The translations under genes were made by a program, and so were the position numbers. This document shows positions 21,617-32,979 of a DNA stretch of 64,000 nucleotides, in pieces. Positions within the stretch are counted from its first letter, which is position 1, and every line of letters begins with the position of its first letter. Source of the DNA: Aphelenchoides besseyi (lineage: Eukaryota > Nematoda > Chromadorea > Rhabditida > Aphelenchoididae); NCBI GenBank assembly GCA_024699855.1, contig JAMPIQ010000003.1, positions 2,666,001-2,730,000 of the forward strand. Reading direction: 5' to 3'. Under the pieces are notes generated by a model. It worked only from the letters and a program-made list of their open reading frames with translations. It was not told the DNA's origin and did not search any database.

Positions 21617-22869
21617 TTAATTAATCTTTGAGTTTGAAACAAAGACTGTGGAGCTTGTTGAATTCGTTTGTTTTGAAGAACAAGATCCGGAAAGAATACG
21701 AATCAACTCTTGACGATAAGGAGCGATAATGAAAAGAATGCAAATGACGTTTAGGGGCGTCGCCCAATAGATAAAAACGACCGCCCATTCGCCGGCTTCG
21801 AAAGGTGTACGAACGAAAGTGAGGATCGTCACTATAACAATTGGAAGAATCATTGAAATAAATGGAACCACGGATTGGAAGATGAGGACTTTCGTGAACG
21901 TTTTTTGAGTAGCTTGGCTTTCTTGTTCAACTTCGGCCATTCACGTCTCAGTAATCGAACAGATGCAACGGCAATACAAATGGTCAGCAAACAGCAACCG
22001 TAAGAGACCAACTTGCGATGAAGAAATCCAATTTTGGCGTACTGATCGGTCTATAAACAAGTAGAAAACGAGAACCGAACAAGCAAACGTACCTTGAAAT
22101 CGATTACAATGAAAACTTCTGGTAACGGTGTTTCCACATACCACGAGAGAAGAATATCAGTAGTTATCTTTTGATTTGTACATTCACTATGGCTTGAAGT
22201 AATCACACTGGGAACAAGCGGAATTGCGGCAACGAAACAGCAAGTTAAGAGTTGATTGGTATCTGGAGCTATTTTGCTACATCAATCCAAGTTATTTAGT
22301 TGTGTTTTTGTAAACAAACTTCTTAATGTGCTTGTGACGGTACAGAGCAAAAATCGGCAATAACAGCATTTGAATTTGAGGTACAAGAGTACAGATAATT
22401 TGTAGATAACATTGACTGCTTTTGTTTAGTAGAGAGCCGACACCACCAAGAACAATTATACTATACGATGGTGTTATTTTGTAACGCTGAAACTAGATAG
22501 TAAAATACTACTTGTAGGAACATACCAGTTGGTTCAAAGCCAATATCGGCACACAATACAAATCCATCGCCAAAGACAAGTAGAGAAGTTTGCTGTAGGG
22601 ACGAAAAGAAGGCGGTGTTTTAAACCTTCAAACATTAGGCTTTTATTTAACGAATCTTATTCAGATAACATCATTTGTTCGTTCTGATGGCAACCTTAAA
22701 CTTACCTTATCATGTAGAAAAGAAGGCAAATAGCAATCAATCCAAGAGAGGAAGCGAGCAGGTTATTGGCACGATAAAATATTCCAAATGGAGTTTCATA
22801 GAAACTTTTGTTCGTAACGTTCGCGTAGAAATATCGAACAAATTCGACGGCATCTCCAGTGGAATTCAT
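21617..22869 (-). pseudogene. Serpentine chemoreceptor with a one-base frameshift
   Basis: Paralogue of the neighbouring receptor: MNSTGDAVEFVRYFYANVTN at the start, FKTPPSFRPYSKLLYLSLAM in TM2, GVGSLLNKSSQ, a loop with CTNQKITTDILLSWYVETP, then SVRLLRR in TM5. After this the frame must change by one base (around 21935-21942, CGTGAATGGC) to read VEQESQATQKTFTKVLIFQS, the TM6 and TM7 segments, and APYRQELIRILSG. No splice explains the shift. Either the copy is newly inactive or one base is missing from the assembly. Confidence 0.7.
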
Positions 22870-24213
22870 TGTCTTTAAATAATGAAATTGAGAAAAGTAA
22901 TAAGAGACTTTCTGAATTTGTATTTGGAGTTTTACTTTGTAATCGGTTGAATTCCGTCTTCGTTTTTAATTATTGGAGTCGACCAATAAAAGAAGACTAG
23001 GAGTCTCAGTAGACGGTGAACATCAACTACAAACTCCACCAATTCGCTGAATTTGTTTTGAATCCACGTACCCGTTTATTAGTTAAATTGCTTTCCATGT
23101 GTATTCAAAAGCGAGTTTATCGTCGTCTATAACAGTTCTTACCAGTGACTCAAAGAGCAGACTCGTTTTTGATCATTTCGGCCAACAACCTTGTGGTTCG
23201 TGTTTTACGAACAGAATTTCCAGTCAACGAATTTTCGTCGTCTACATTCGATGAGCATTCTCGTCATGCAAAAGCCTATCATCTTTGATTGCTCTTTCTT
23301 GACCGACTGATGAAGTCTTGTAGCCGCAAGATTTTCTTTCTTCAATAAGCTTGCTTATAAGCTGCGGTCATGATTAACTACGTCTTTCGTGAAAAAAACA
23401 ATCGACAGGTTTCTGATGAGGTTTTCGCTTCAACTTGTTTTCTCGCTTTCTAGTGCTTTTGTAATTTAAATCGTTCGAGATGACAGCATTCTGTAAGTTT
23501 GTCGCTGATTTAAGCATTGAGCGTAATAGAATCAACAACCCTTGCAACAAGGCTTGAATGCTATAACTGCGACACAGAAAACACTAATACCGCGATCTTC
23601 AAAGACTGCCGTCATCCGACGACGACGATTACGTGTGGAGACAGTAAGTGAAAAATGAGTTCGACAACCGAGAGATTTGTGCTAATGAAAAGGTTAAGAA
23701 CATGTTCGTTTTTAATCCACAAACAAATGGTGAGTTGAACGACAGAAATACGAGTGACCGTTTCACTCATTTGCTGAGCTTATGCGACCCCAAAGTGGAA
23801 ACGCACAAGTTCAACGGTAACGCTGGACTTCGGATCATTTGCGCTCATTACTACCGGGCAATTCGATTAAGAACGCGATAGAAGCCTTGCGGGATAACTG
23901 TTAATGTCTTCGTTCAGAACCGATCATTTGACGGCTTCTTTACCGACATCACTGAAATCGTAAGCTCCAGAAAGCTATAAACAAAGGAGTTAATTTTAAT
24001 TCACCGCGGTTTTAGTAACCAACTCAAGCGACTTCGTAATAAGCGCTTCTCATGTGTCACAAAGACTGACTGTATGATACAAACTTAAAGGGCATAAGAG
24101 ACTCGAGGTGTTCGTAACATGTTATGATTAATCTGTAAAAACGCAAACTATCAACCAAACAAAAAGGATGACAATTCAATATCTTAATCAACACCCAAAT
24201 TGGTTTCAAGATT
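22870..24213. other. Intergenic, with a possible Ly6-like exon at about 23553-23642
   Basis: The only coding-like stretch is plus-strand LECYNCDTENTNTAIFKDCR continuing to THPTTTITCGD-like residues and a GTAAGT donor. The C-x-x-C start and cysteine spacing resemble Ly6/uPAR three-finger exons of small secreted or GPI proteins. No signal-peptide exon joins in frame, so I leave it as a fragment. The rest shows nothing. Confidence 0.3.
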
Positions 24214-24215
24214 TA

Positions 24216-24401
24216 CAGGGTGTCCCAGCGAATTTCGAACATTTGAAGGGCTTATAACTTTCTTCATAGCCAACCGATTTTGATGCGCTTTTTTGTGCCC
24301 GATCGCAAATTTTATGCCATTTTGTCTCATGTCAACAAATCTTTGAATCTAATTTTGGAAGGTGCCGTAAATTTGATTTTGGCGAAATGAACGCTTTTTC
24401 C
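24216..24401 (+). repeat. Left terminal inverted repeat of the mariner
   Basis: Reverse complement of 25682-25867 over 186 bases with no mismatch or gap seen by eye. Confidence 0.9.
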
Positions 24402-24421
24402 TTTCTTTTTGTTTTGTCAAA

Positions 24422-25605
24422 ATGGAGTGGTCGGCTCAAGAAAAAGCGTTTTGCGCAATCGTTTACGCTCAAACCAAAAGTCCGACTACAGTTCAACAAC
24501 GATTTCGGCAACATTTTAAATTAACTCGTCATGCTGCTGTACCATCGAAAAGCATGTTTAATCTGTGGATGAAGCAATTGCTTGAACGTGGACATTTGTT
24601 GCGAAAAAAGAAAGAAGTGCGAGGTTTTGTTTCATGAAACGTTTCTCAAATTGCTTTTCAGTTCATCAGGGTTTGACGACATTGTTTTGAACGTTCTGTG
24701 CGCTGTTCAAGAAGACCCCAATCGATCAGTTCGTGAAATCGCAAATCTTTTCGACAACGTCTCAAAAAGTACGGTACACAGAATCCTACAGGTACCCTAG
24801 TTTTCGTTTTTTCATTCTTTGTCCAGGCTCAAAAATTCCATCCATACAAATGCGTCTTCTGCATGAAATTCCGCCCGAAACTCCTCAAATTCGTATAGAG
24901 CATGCGATTCATTGCCTTGGACTCATCGACAAAAACGAAGACTTCTTGAAAAATCTCATATTCAGCGATGAAGCTCACTTTGAAATGCATGGCCAAGTAA
25001 ACAACCAAAATTTTCCATACTGGAGTGATCGAAACCCCAGCTGGTAAGAAGTTCGGTTGAACTGCAATAACAGAAAGAATCACAGGTTTCGAGAAAAACC
25101 ACTCTATTCCCCTCGCCTGACGGCCTGGGCAGCCATAAGCAGAAGCGGAGTTGTCGGTCCATTCTTTTCTCGCGAAAATGTCACTGGAAATTCTTACTTG
25201 ACATTGTTGCGTGATCAGTTCCTTCCGGCAGTTGAACATTGGCCCAACTTCTCCAAAATTGTTTTGATGCACGATGGTGCACCGCCACATTGGGCGGTTG
25301 CGGTTCGTCAATGGTTAGAGCAAACTCTGCCATTACGTTGGATGGGTCGTGGAAGCCCAAAAGAACCACCACCAATTCGCTGGCCACCGTACAGTCCTGA
25401 TCTGAATCCTTGTGATTTCTTTTTATGGGGGTACGTCAAAAGTCAAGTGTACCGGTCTCAACCAAACCATCTGAACGAAGTTCAAGAGCGCATTGAGAAC
25501 GTTTTCGCACACTACCCTCAAGAAATGGTGAACCGTGCTATTGACGATTACGAACGTCGACTTGAAAAGGTGATCGACAATAACGGTTTAAGTGTTGAAA
25601 TTTGA
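24422..25605 (+). pseudogene. Mariner transposase (DD41D), one frameshift
   Basis: The N-terminus MEWSAQEKAFCAIVYAQTK, with a helix-turn-helix-like region and NVSKSTVHRILQ, is the DNA-binding part. The catalytic part has FSDEAHFE (first D), MHDGAPPHW (second D) and YSPDLNPCDFF (third D). There are 41 residues between the second and third D. It ends YERRLEKVIDNNGLSVEI. Three short introns fit: near 24627-24669, 24796-24830 and 25046-25087. After KFHPYK at about 24850 one base appears to be missing (CAAATGCG), shifting the frame until MRLLHEIPPETPQ. Otherwise all catalytic residues are present. Confidence 0.85.
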
Positions 25606-25681
25606 ATGAAAATTCCACATTTTTGTCTTGACCAAGTCGTGAAAAAAGCGGACGGAAAAAAAGTGAGAAGGAAAAGTGAGC

Positions 25682-25867
25682 GGAAAAAGCGTTCATTTCG
25701 CCAAAATCAAATTTACGGCACCTTCCAAAATTAGATTCAAAGATTTGTTGACATGAGACAAAATGGCATAAAATTTGCGATCGGGCACAAAAAAGCGCAT
25801 CAAAATCGGTTGGCTATGAAGAAAGTTATAAGCCCTTCAAATGTTCGAAATTCGCTGGGACACCCTG
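25682..25867 (-). repeat. Right terminal inverted repeat of the mariner
   Basis: Partner of 24216-24401. It ends CACCCTG at the flanking TA. Confidence 0.9.
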
Positions 25868-25897
25868 TATTGGCGGGAGAAATCACAGAGAGAATTT

Positions 25898-28150
25898 TTA
25901 TTGTGGTGGTTCCGGAGTGTCCATACGCGGTGCCAAGTAACGTGACTTTTGGAAAGTACCATCTGGTAGTTGTTCCTCTCCTTGGCCCTCAGGTTTGGAT
26001 TCCTCCTAAATCGAGACATAACAATTAACCAAAGAACCTTACTTTTGGAGCAGATGCAGCAGCGGCCGCAGCCTCTTCATCGCGTTTCTTTTGAGCTTCC
26101 AATTCCGCCAACTTCGCGGCTTCTTCCTTTTCTTTGCGTTCACGCTCCGCATCAGCTTGCATCTTCTCCTCTTCGGCCGCCAACTTCGCTGCCTCTTCCA
26201 TTTCCGCTTGAGCCTTTTCAGCTGCCAACTTAGCGGCCTCTTCTTTCGCACGTTTGATCTCGGCTTGTGCCTTCTCATCTTCGACGGTAGCCAATCTGGC
26301 TGCTTCTTCTTCCTTCTCTTTACGTGCACGCTCTTTCTCCGCTTCGTTGGCGGCTTCACGATCCGACTTCGAATCCTCTTCAGCATCATCTTTGAAACCC
26401 TGAAAACAGAATGTGAGTAACAATCATCCAACACGTTATGTACTTCTTCTTTCTTTGGCGCGTTATCCTTCTCAACAGGAGCCGGAGAACGAGCTTCTTC
26501 CTTTGGTGTAGCAACCATCAACGCCGCTTGTTTTTCTTCAACTGGTGGTGGTGCGGCGACTTTCTTGCCCGGTGGCTAAAAGTTAAGTTGATCGATTATG
26601 TTCGTGATCAGCACCTACTTTTTGGAAGTCAAAAGGACCAGTGAAATGGAATTTAACGGACTCCTTCATCGAAATAAGAGTCATTCCAATGTAGGTGTAA
26701 TCCGGACGCAACTTCTCGTCGTGCTTGTCCAAGTTGGCCATGATAGTGAGAAATTGACGTGGAACGTACTTGTAACATTGTTCGTCTGGAAGCTCAAATG
26801 ATTAGTAAGACCAGTTCCGTTATTCACATACATCCACCGCAAAACAAACGCTCCTTGTTGACCATCATGTTCACATCGGAGAACTGCTCGTTCCACGGCA
26901 AAAGTTGACGACCGAAGAGATTGAAGCAAAGGTAAATCTGAAATAAAACAGTTATTACTGCATGGCAGTTTCTGACCAACCCATGACTCCAAATCGTCTT
27001 TGCGTTGAATTTCCTTATTGCGATGATAGTTACGTGGAAGATAGGTACGTTCCCTGAGCTTCGGCAAACGGCGCGGACTGCCTCGTGGCTTGTTGTCGTA
27101 GTGACGCTCAAAGTGATGCGAACGTGAAAAGTCAATGATGTAAAAGATTTGCGGATTGTCAATTCCGAGCATGAACTTTGTGGGCGACAAATTGCGATGG
27201 AGATAGCCGAGTGTATGCAAATCGTGAATGGCTTGGAAAGTCTGCATCGACAAACGACCAGCATCACTACGCCTAAAAAACAACAATTAATGATTCTTGA
27301 AGCAAAACATACGTAAAATCATGGTTCTTGAGAACGGTCATACGCAAATCATCAAAGTTCATGTCGCCAAGAGTCATCACAAGAAAGTTGAAGCATCTGG
27401 CAACCCGTCCTTTGTTCAACAAGCGCGGGAAATGACGAGCAAAACGAGGTTCGTGTTTGCTTGCATCGGAAAGTACGTGGATTTCGCGCTATAGATGATT
27501 AAATGGGTTGTTAAATTCTTGAACTTACAATCAATTGTTTTGGACCTTTTTCGTCTTGCAACCATTCGATCTTCATACCATAGAGTTTTTGAGTAGCCTT
27601 GCTGCGAACGACCATAATTTGCTCCGCAATCGTTGCTTCAATCTTGTAGCTGTAATTCGTCGGTAAGTATTCTGTATCTCCAAAAACTCACCGATCGCCA
27701 CTGCGGCAAATGATGTCGGTGCCAATTGGAAGCGGAAACGGAGTTCCCTTCTTTTGACCCTTCTTCGGAGCAGCTCCATTCAACGTTCCTTGTCCGCCTT
27801 TCTTCACTTTACTTGCCAACTAAAAACAACGACAATTCAGTTATGTTCTTGAATTCTTCCAGTTACCGCAACCTCCAACTTCAAGTCCTTGCGGTTCGCC
27901 TCTTCCTCTGAAATTTACATCCATCAATGAGAGGATTGAAACGTTCAAACTCACTACGCAAACGCTTCAACAACTCGGCATTGTCGTAGCCCATATTGTC
28001 AAGAAAAGCAGAGAGAACAGAAGAAAGAACCAACTCGTAGACCGCGTCGCGGTTGAACTGTTCGTCTAGAAACCTCTTGATCTCCTGAGTTCTTGCATAA
28101 GATGCAAATTTATGTTCTTTGATGAAACTGATTGAATCCGTAGGAAGCAA
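25898..28150 (-). CDS. TTBK/CK1-type pseudokinase with long coiled-coil tail
   Basis: About ten exons. An N-terminal helical region (RFLDEQFNRDAVYELVLSSV) precedes a kinase-like domain: YKIEATIAEQIMVVR, YGMKIEW (lysine kept), VMTLGDMNFDDLR, then GYLHRNLSPTKF where the catalytic D of HRD is N, and YIIDFSRSHHF where DFG is DFS. KDDLESW and the C-lobe helices fit the tau-tubulin kinase branch. The C-terminus is a proline/alanine linker and a long K/E/A coiled coil (REAANEAEKERARKEKEEE and onwards). It probably cannot catalyse and may act as a scaffold. The start is uncertain. The last exon ends ...TPEPPQ and the stop overlaps an AATAAA. Confidence 0.75.
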
Positions 28151-28702
28151 AGTTTAGCGTCTTTCAATTGCTTGCTTCAACATGTCAAGTTGCCTGTTTG
28201 TGTTGTTCGGCAGAGTAACTCGTCTGATTGCCGATCAGATTTCGTTCATTCCGGTCGTGAAAAAAGTACCAAATCCAATAATTTTCGGCTCCTCTTTTGA
28301 TTCAACGGCTTGCTTAGGGGAACCAAACACATGAGTTCTTAGGCTAATGTCAGCTTCATTTCTTACTCTCGAATCACCGTCGATATCAGAAGATGTACAG
28401 CGAAATTGTTGTTTTGGGTGACTAACGGCAAATGCACGTCACTAATAGTAAGTAAAGTTTCCGATTATAGGATATGTTAAAATTGATTAAATTTTGTGGA
28501 GCATTCTCGACCTCATTGATAGGGAATTCAATAAGGATTAAATAGTGGTAAAAATGTCGTGTGGTCGAAGTCTACAAAAAGCCTACTTTGTGTGCTAGCA
28601 CTGTTTAATGTTAACGGCATTAACAATCAGACGCCGCGCAGCTCCAACTTATAGTTCTGGTTTATCGGGAATAAACGTTTTTATTCAATCAATCACAAAT
28701 GA
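28151..28702. other. Intergenic between pseudokinase and PEBP gene
   Basis: Probably contains the promoter or 5' UTR of the pseudokinase gene on the right and the 3' flank of the PEBP gene. No gene seen. Confidence 0.45.
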
Positions 28703-29281
28703 TTATTGCTTATCGTTTCTGGCCACAAAGTAGCTTCCAGCCACTTGTTTCAATCCATTTCGAGAAGCAAACTTCGAAACATTCCATTTGGCCCTGTCGT
28801 CTTCGTCTTCTTTTTCTTGAACATTTCCGATTCGACCGTTTTGTTTGAAGATCGCGAAAACATATCGATGCCAACGTGTTTTCTCTGGAGGTGCAGGTTC
28901 ATAGTACGAGCTGATTACCTTTCCTTTTGCGATGTTGTTTCCGGGTATGTTAATAACGAGCCAATGACGATATTGACCGAACTTAGGATCTTTTCTCGAC
29001 GGAGCATCAGGATCAACCATTGCTAGTGTGTAGAAACTGCGGGACTCCGTGTTCCAAATGACTTTGGGTTGCTTCTTGGTAAATCGATTGTTGATCACGT
29101 TTCCCAAATCAACAATTCGCTTTTCGTATTTCACTATTGCATGTTTCTGCGGAGCCGCGTCAAACACATCGGGAACCACATCGTTGTAGTCGTACCAGAA
29201 CTTGATAGTCTCTGCTTCATACCATCTACGGGCAGAGGTGAACACAAAAAAGAGGGACAAAAAGAAAACGATAGAATTCAT
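28703..29281 (-). CDS. Secreted phosphatidylethanolamine-binding protein (PEBP/RKIP family)
   Basis: Intronless frame of 192 residues with a signal peptide (MNSIVFFLSLFFVFTSA) and the PEBP core. YTLAMVDPDAPSRKDPKFGQ contains D-P-D-A-P, the ligand-pocket signature. YRHWLVINIPGNNI matches the G-x-x-R-H-W second signature. YYEPAPPEKTRWHRYVFAIF matches the Y-x-P-P...H-R-Y-x-F block. Length is usual for the family. PEBPs bind anionic ligands and phospholipids; in nematodes secreted forms exist. The signal peptide indicates export here. Lack of introns in this intron-rich region is notable but not odd for a small gene. Confidence 0.95.
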   Translation of the reverse strand: MNSIVFFLSLFFVFTSARRWYEAETIKFWYDYNDVVPDVFDAAPQKHAIVKYEKRIVDLGNVINNRFTKKQPKVIWNTESRSFYTLAMVDPDAPSRKDPKFGQYRHWLVINIPGNNIAKGKVISSYYEPAPPEKTRWHRYVFAIFKQNGRIGNVQEKEDEDDRAKWNVSKFASRNGLKQVAGSYFVARNDKQ

Positions 29282-29736
29282 TTTTGATCTAAATGAAAAA
29301 GTTAGTGATGGCTTTTAAATGATTACAGACTGGCAGCTGAATAAACAGAGCCAACTAAAGAGAATAAAGTTCTCAACTCTGCAGCGTGAAATAGAACGTC
29401 AAATTCAGCTTTTGGACTTGAGATCGAAATGTTTATTTGCGTTGTTTAAGTCACAGTCTTCATTTGTACTCTTCGTTTCCGATTAACTTGCAAAAAATTG
29501 AAAAATGAAGTTTGTTAGCAGCTTTCATAATGATTTCTAACCGAATAGTAATGAAGCAATAAGCGTTTTCGAACAGGGATTACGCAGAATCTAAAATAAG
29601 GCAATTGATGAGAGACTTACTTAGCCCGTAGCTTAACATTTCAAAACTTAAACGGCTTCAATTTGCATCAACACAAAACGATTAGAAGTAATCGACTACT
29701 CATAGAACTTGTTGATAATATTATAATCAATTTCAG

Positions 29737-30208
29737 CTGAAAATCGTACACCATACTTCTACGAGTATGATCCTGGACCCAACAATGACTATCAGCGCCG
29801 CGACTTTCAAGAGTTCCATATGGAATGTCAAACGGCGAGTTGGGTGGAAATCGACGAAACCAACACGACTTTCAAGCGAATCAAAGTGTCTTTGCGTACA
29901 GCGAACGGCAACACGGAAGTCGAGTTTCTTATGGCCGAGTTGAAAAGCAACCGAAGTAAATCAACGTGTTAATTTCTAGGAAGTCAGGGGTTACGGTTAT
30001 TCGGACGATCAAAATGATTTGGCCGCTTTTATTGTTCTGTGGTAAGTTGATCTGCTATTTGTGTCCAATCTATTTCAGTGTCATAACCGGGCTCGTAGGA
30101 CTGCTCATTTCGTCGAGTATCTTCGCGATTGTCCAACATCATCATTTCATCAAACCAAAAAGACAAGAACAAACGATCAACGCTCCGGCTACTCCAGCCA
30201 CGTGTTGA
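29737..30208 (+). CDS. Type I membrane protein, 5' exon not found
   Basis: Three exons. The ectodomain starts after an acceptor (AATTTCAG) with RTPYFYEYDPGPNNDYQRRD and continues with IKVSLRTANGNTEVEFLMAE. A membrane segment follows (FIVLCVITGLVGLLISSSIF), then a histidine/basic tail ending PATC. Introns near 29957-29986 and 30041-30079. The layout resembles the 4.9-kb membrane protein but no sequence homology is claimed. The upstream exon with a signal peptide was not located between 29282 and 29736. Unknown function. Confidence 0.5.
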
Positions 30209-30422
30209 GTTCATTTAGAAGTGTAGTTACTATGAAATAAACTATTAAAGTTACCATCAACAGACAAAGAAATGAAGCTAATAACCGGAGTCTATCGAGA
30301 GAATCTGATTGGAATACAAAGATCGGGTTATGACCACCAGTTTTAATCGTTCCGAAGGAGAAGCCACTGAGTTTTACAGTCCAGCAAATTAACGTCCTTC
30401 TTTCCAACTGTTCAGTCCGAAA

Positions 30423-31824
30423 ATGATCTTTTATTTTTGGATTTGCTGTCTTGCTGCTCAGTCCGTCATGACAAAAAATCAAAAACAAGAGAAGACCTCC
30501 GAGTTGACGGACAGTTTCAGTGAAGTGTCAAACCAAAAACGCAAATCGTAGGTTTCAAAGACGGTTATCAATCAGTAAGTTCCTTCAGGAAACCGGCATC
30601 CAAGAAAGAAGATGGAAAAGGTCGCAAATTGAAATCACAAAAGTAAGTCAAGAGGTCGATTATAACAACGACGTTTTAGAGCCAAGGCCTCAAAGGCAGG
30701 AAAAGCGACGAAGGAACAAAAGTAAGTTGTTGGATAGATTGTGTGATTATTCAGTTTTAGACTCGGTTTAGGAACAGGTGGGCCGTCTCAGTCGCTTTCA
30801 TCCACTCAACTCGACTCGATGATTGCCAAGGAGAAATCAATGAAATTTATGAAACAGTCCGAGACGATACCGTTTATTCGCAAACCGTTGAGTAAACGTC
30901 TTGCTCTTTTGGTCAGCAACGCTGAACCGTTGGATTCGATTATGTCGAAATGGACCGACAAGTGTTTTGTTGACGGACAGTAAGTGAACACAACTGCTAC
31001 TCACCATTCGAATGTTCAGATACACGATCGTTGACATGAATCAACCGATCACTTTACCAAAACGTCCGGATCCAATCAACACGTTTGCTGATGACTCGCC
31101 GTTAACTCAAGTTGGATCGCGGTATGTGTGATTGAGAAGTTGAAATAAGCTTTGTCTTCAGAATGGCCGACTTGTTTGGACGCGCGTTAGTCGAGAACGG
31201 TGTGGTCATTTCTCGTGTTTACTGTAATTTACAGGTTGCAAGATACTATTAACTTTCTTCCAGCTTCTCCATCACTTCGTTGCATTGAGACCGCCGTTCA
31301 AATTTGTCGTGCACAAGCTAGCGACATAAAAGTTCGTGTGGAGCCGCAACTCTTCGATCAGCATTCATCGTCCGGTCGAACTCCACGTTTCATGACCATC
31401 GATGAGCTGCATAAAGCGGGACTTGCTGTCGACACGAATTATCGTCCACAACGCAAATTCGCGGCAAAAAGCGAGGAAGCAGCCAATCAGTTTGCTCAGT
31501 TCCTCGACTCACTGGCAACTCCAGAAATCAGCACCGTTCTTGTTGTCACTCATCCGAACATCGTCCACGCTCTTGGTAGCAACAATCTTAACTTCTCAAT
31601 GAACACTTCTTATTGCAGCCGATGTTTTCAACGGATCCAGCAAACAAACCAAATCGAAGCACAAAGTTGCCAACGGACTCCCGTATTGTTCCGGTTTAGC
31701 TTTTGCCCAACGTAAATCCGCGGATCCAAAACAGAAATCGAAATGGCGACCGTTCTCGAATGTGATTCCGGATTTCAAATCAACCAATTTCGTGAATCGT
31801 CAATCCGTCTTTTCTCTCGAATAG
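30423..31824 (+). CDS. Histidine-phosphatase-superfamily protein (UBASH3/TULA-like), likely inactive
   Basis: Eight or so exons. The hydrophobic start (MIFYFWICCLAAQSVMTKN) precedes a lysine/serine-rich region. The phosphatase-like domain has PLSKRLALLVSNAEPLDSIM, where the R-H-G-E catalytic motif is replaced by V-S-N-A-E; DDSPLTQVGSRMADLFGRAL; RVYSSPSLRCIETAVQICR, matching the Y-x-S-P-x-L-R-C-x-Q-T-A motif; and VLVVTHPNIVHAL with the second histidine kept. The nucleophilic histidine is missing, so phosphatase activity is unlikely. Introns near 30548, 30642, 30721, 30980, 31122, 31219 and 31576. The family fit is clear from motif order; the role is unknown. Confidence 0.72.
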
Positions 31825-31942
31825 TTTTGCTGTGAAATTCGCCGGATAAAAGACTACAAATAAATCTCTAAGGTTCTTTCACTAGATCACTTTGCCAGTG
31901 TTGAGCGGTTGTTTTCCATTCTGAGCTCCCAACTTCACTGCG

Positions 31943-32910
31943 ATGTTCTTCTTCACCTTATTAGTGCTCTTTGTGCTCACCAGTTGTGCCAAAAAGAAAC
32001 AAGCAAAACCTGTGACGAAACGTGACAAACAAGTGAGTTCTATTGTTTAGACTCAATAAACGTCAATTTCAGTCCGAATCGGGATCGGATCCGGCCACTG
32101 GAAAACTGACAGAGAAGGTAAGTCAACCGCTAAAACAACTTCTGAATGTTTGTAGACTACGAAAACCACAGGCTTAACAACTCAACAGACCGTTGGTCAA
32201 ACAACAACCACCGAGTTGGCAAACTTCTCTCCTCTTCTGACTCCACAACCATCTGGTGAAATGATCAAGCAAATCAATCCGATGCCTCCGATCACTAAAC
32301 CAATTGCTCAACCGGTCGCTCAACAAGTACCAAAACCTCAGACCACCAATCAGCCAACCGCGAATCCCCAACCGATTGTCCCGATTCCAGAAGTTCGTCC
32401 AGAAAGCGATGTGGTTGCGAGTCAAGTTCGTTCAAATTTTGGAATGACAAACGACAGTCAACTGTTTGCGGGAATCGGTCAAAAAGCTGAATGGAAAGAG
32501 CAGGTGAAACCCAAAGAAGCTGAAAACAAAGAACCGGCGAAGGATATGTTTGTGGAGAAGAAAGTAGGAACAAAGAAGATCGTGAGTCAATCACGTCAGA
32601 AGAAATCAACAATTAAATCGAAGATCGTAGGTCCGAAGAACAAATAACCGAACTCTCAGTTTAGGTTCTCGATAAAACTGCTCTAACGGAAACTACTCAT
32701 CCAAGAGCAACGGATATGAAAACGAACAAAAGTAATCCATTGAAATCGAAGGACAAGTTGAGTGTAAGTTCTGAATTCAAATGGCCAATTAAAATTGGTT
32801 TTTAGACCGAAGGAAATATCCACTTATCAGCCGATGCAGAAGACGACGAAACACTTCGCAACGTCAAATCACTTGCCGTTGATCCCGATCAACCACCAAC
32901 TGGAGATTGA
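31943..32910 (+). CDS. Secreted low-complexity (P/Q/T/K-rich) protein
   Basis: Signal peptide MFFFTLLVLFVLTSCA, then K/Q/T-rich and proline/glutamine-rich sequence (QPVAQQVPKPQTTNQPTANP). The C-terminus is acidic (LSADAEDDETLRN) and ends PPTGD. Introns near 32032, 32119, 32629 and 32764. No domain is recognised. Low complexity and a signal peptide suggest an extracellular or lumenal structural or disordered protein. Confidence 0.6.
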
Positions 32911-32979
32911 CGTTGTTTCTGTTGAATAAAATCAACGTCCAACTTTGTGTTCAGTTTGTTGAAACCTGTTTATTTGTCT

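Larger units (their letters stand above)
24216..25867 (+). mobile_element. Nearly complete mariner element (DD41D type) with 186-bp inverted repeats
   Basis: A TA at 24214-24215 and a TA at 25868-25869 flank CAGGGTGTCCCAGCG at the left and its reverse complement at the right. The terminal repeats (24216-24401 and 25682-25867) appear identical by eye. Inside is a spliced transposase gene. It sits 30 bases past the stop of the minus-strand pseudokinase gene and so ends that gene's 3' flank. Near-perfect repeats suggest recent insertion. Long repeats are unusual for mariners, whose ends are typically about 30 bp. Confidence 0.92.

Noticed and set aside
24829..25311. 160-codon open frame on the minus strand
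   Set aside because: Antisense to the mariner transposase catalytic region.
26039..26521. Arginine/lysine-rich frame on the minus strand
   Set aside because: Out-of-frame reading of the K/E/A coiled-coil exon of the pseudokinase gene.
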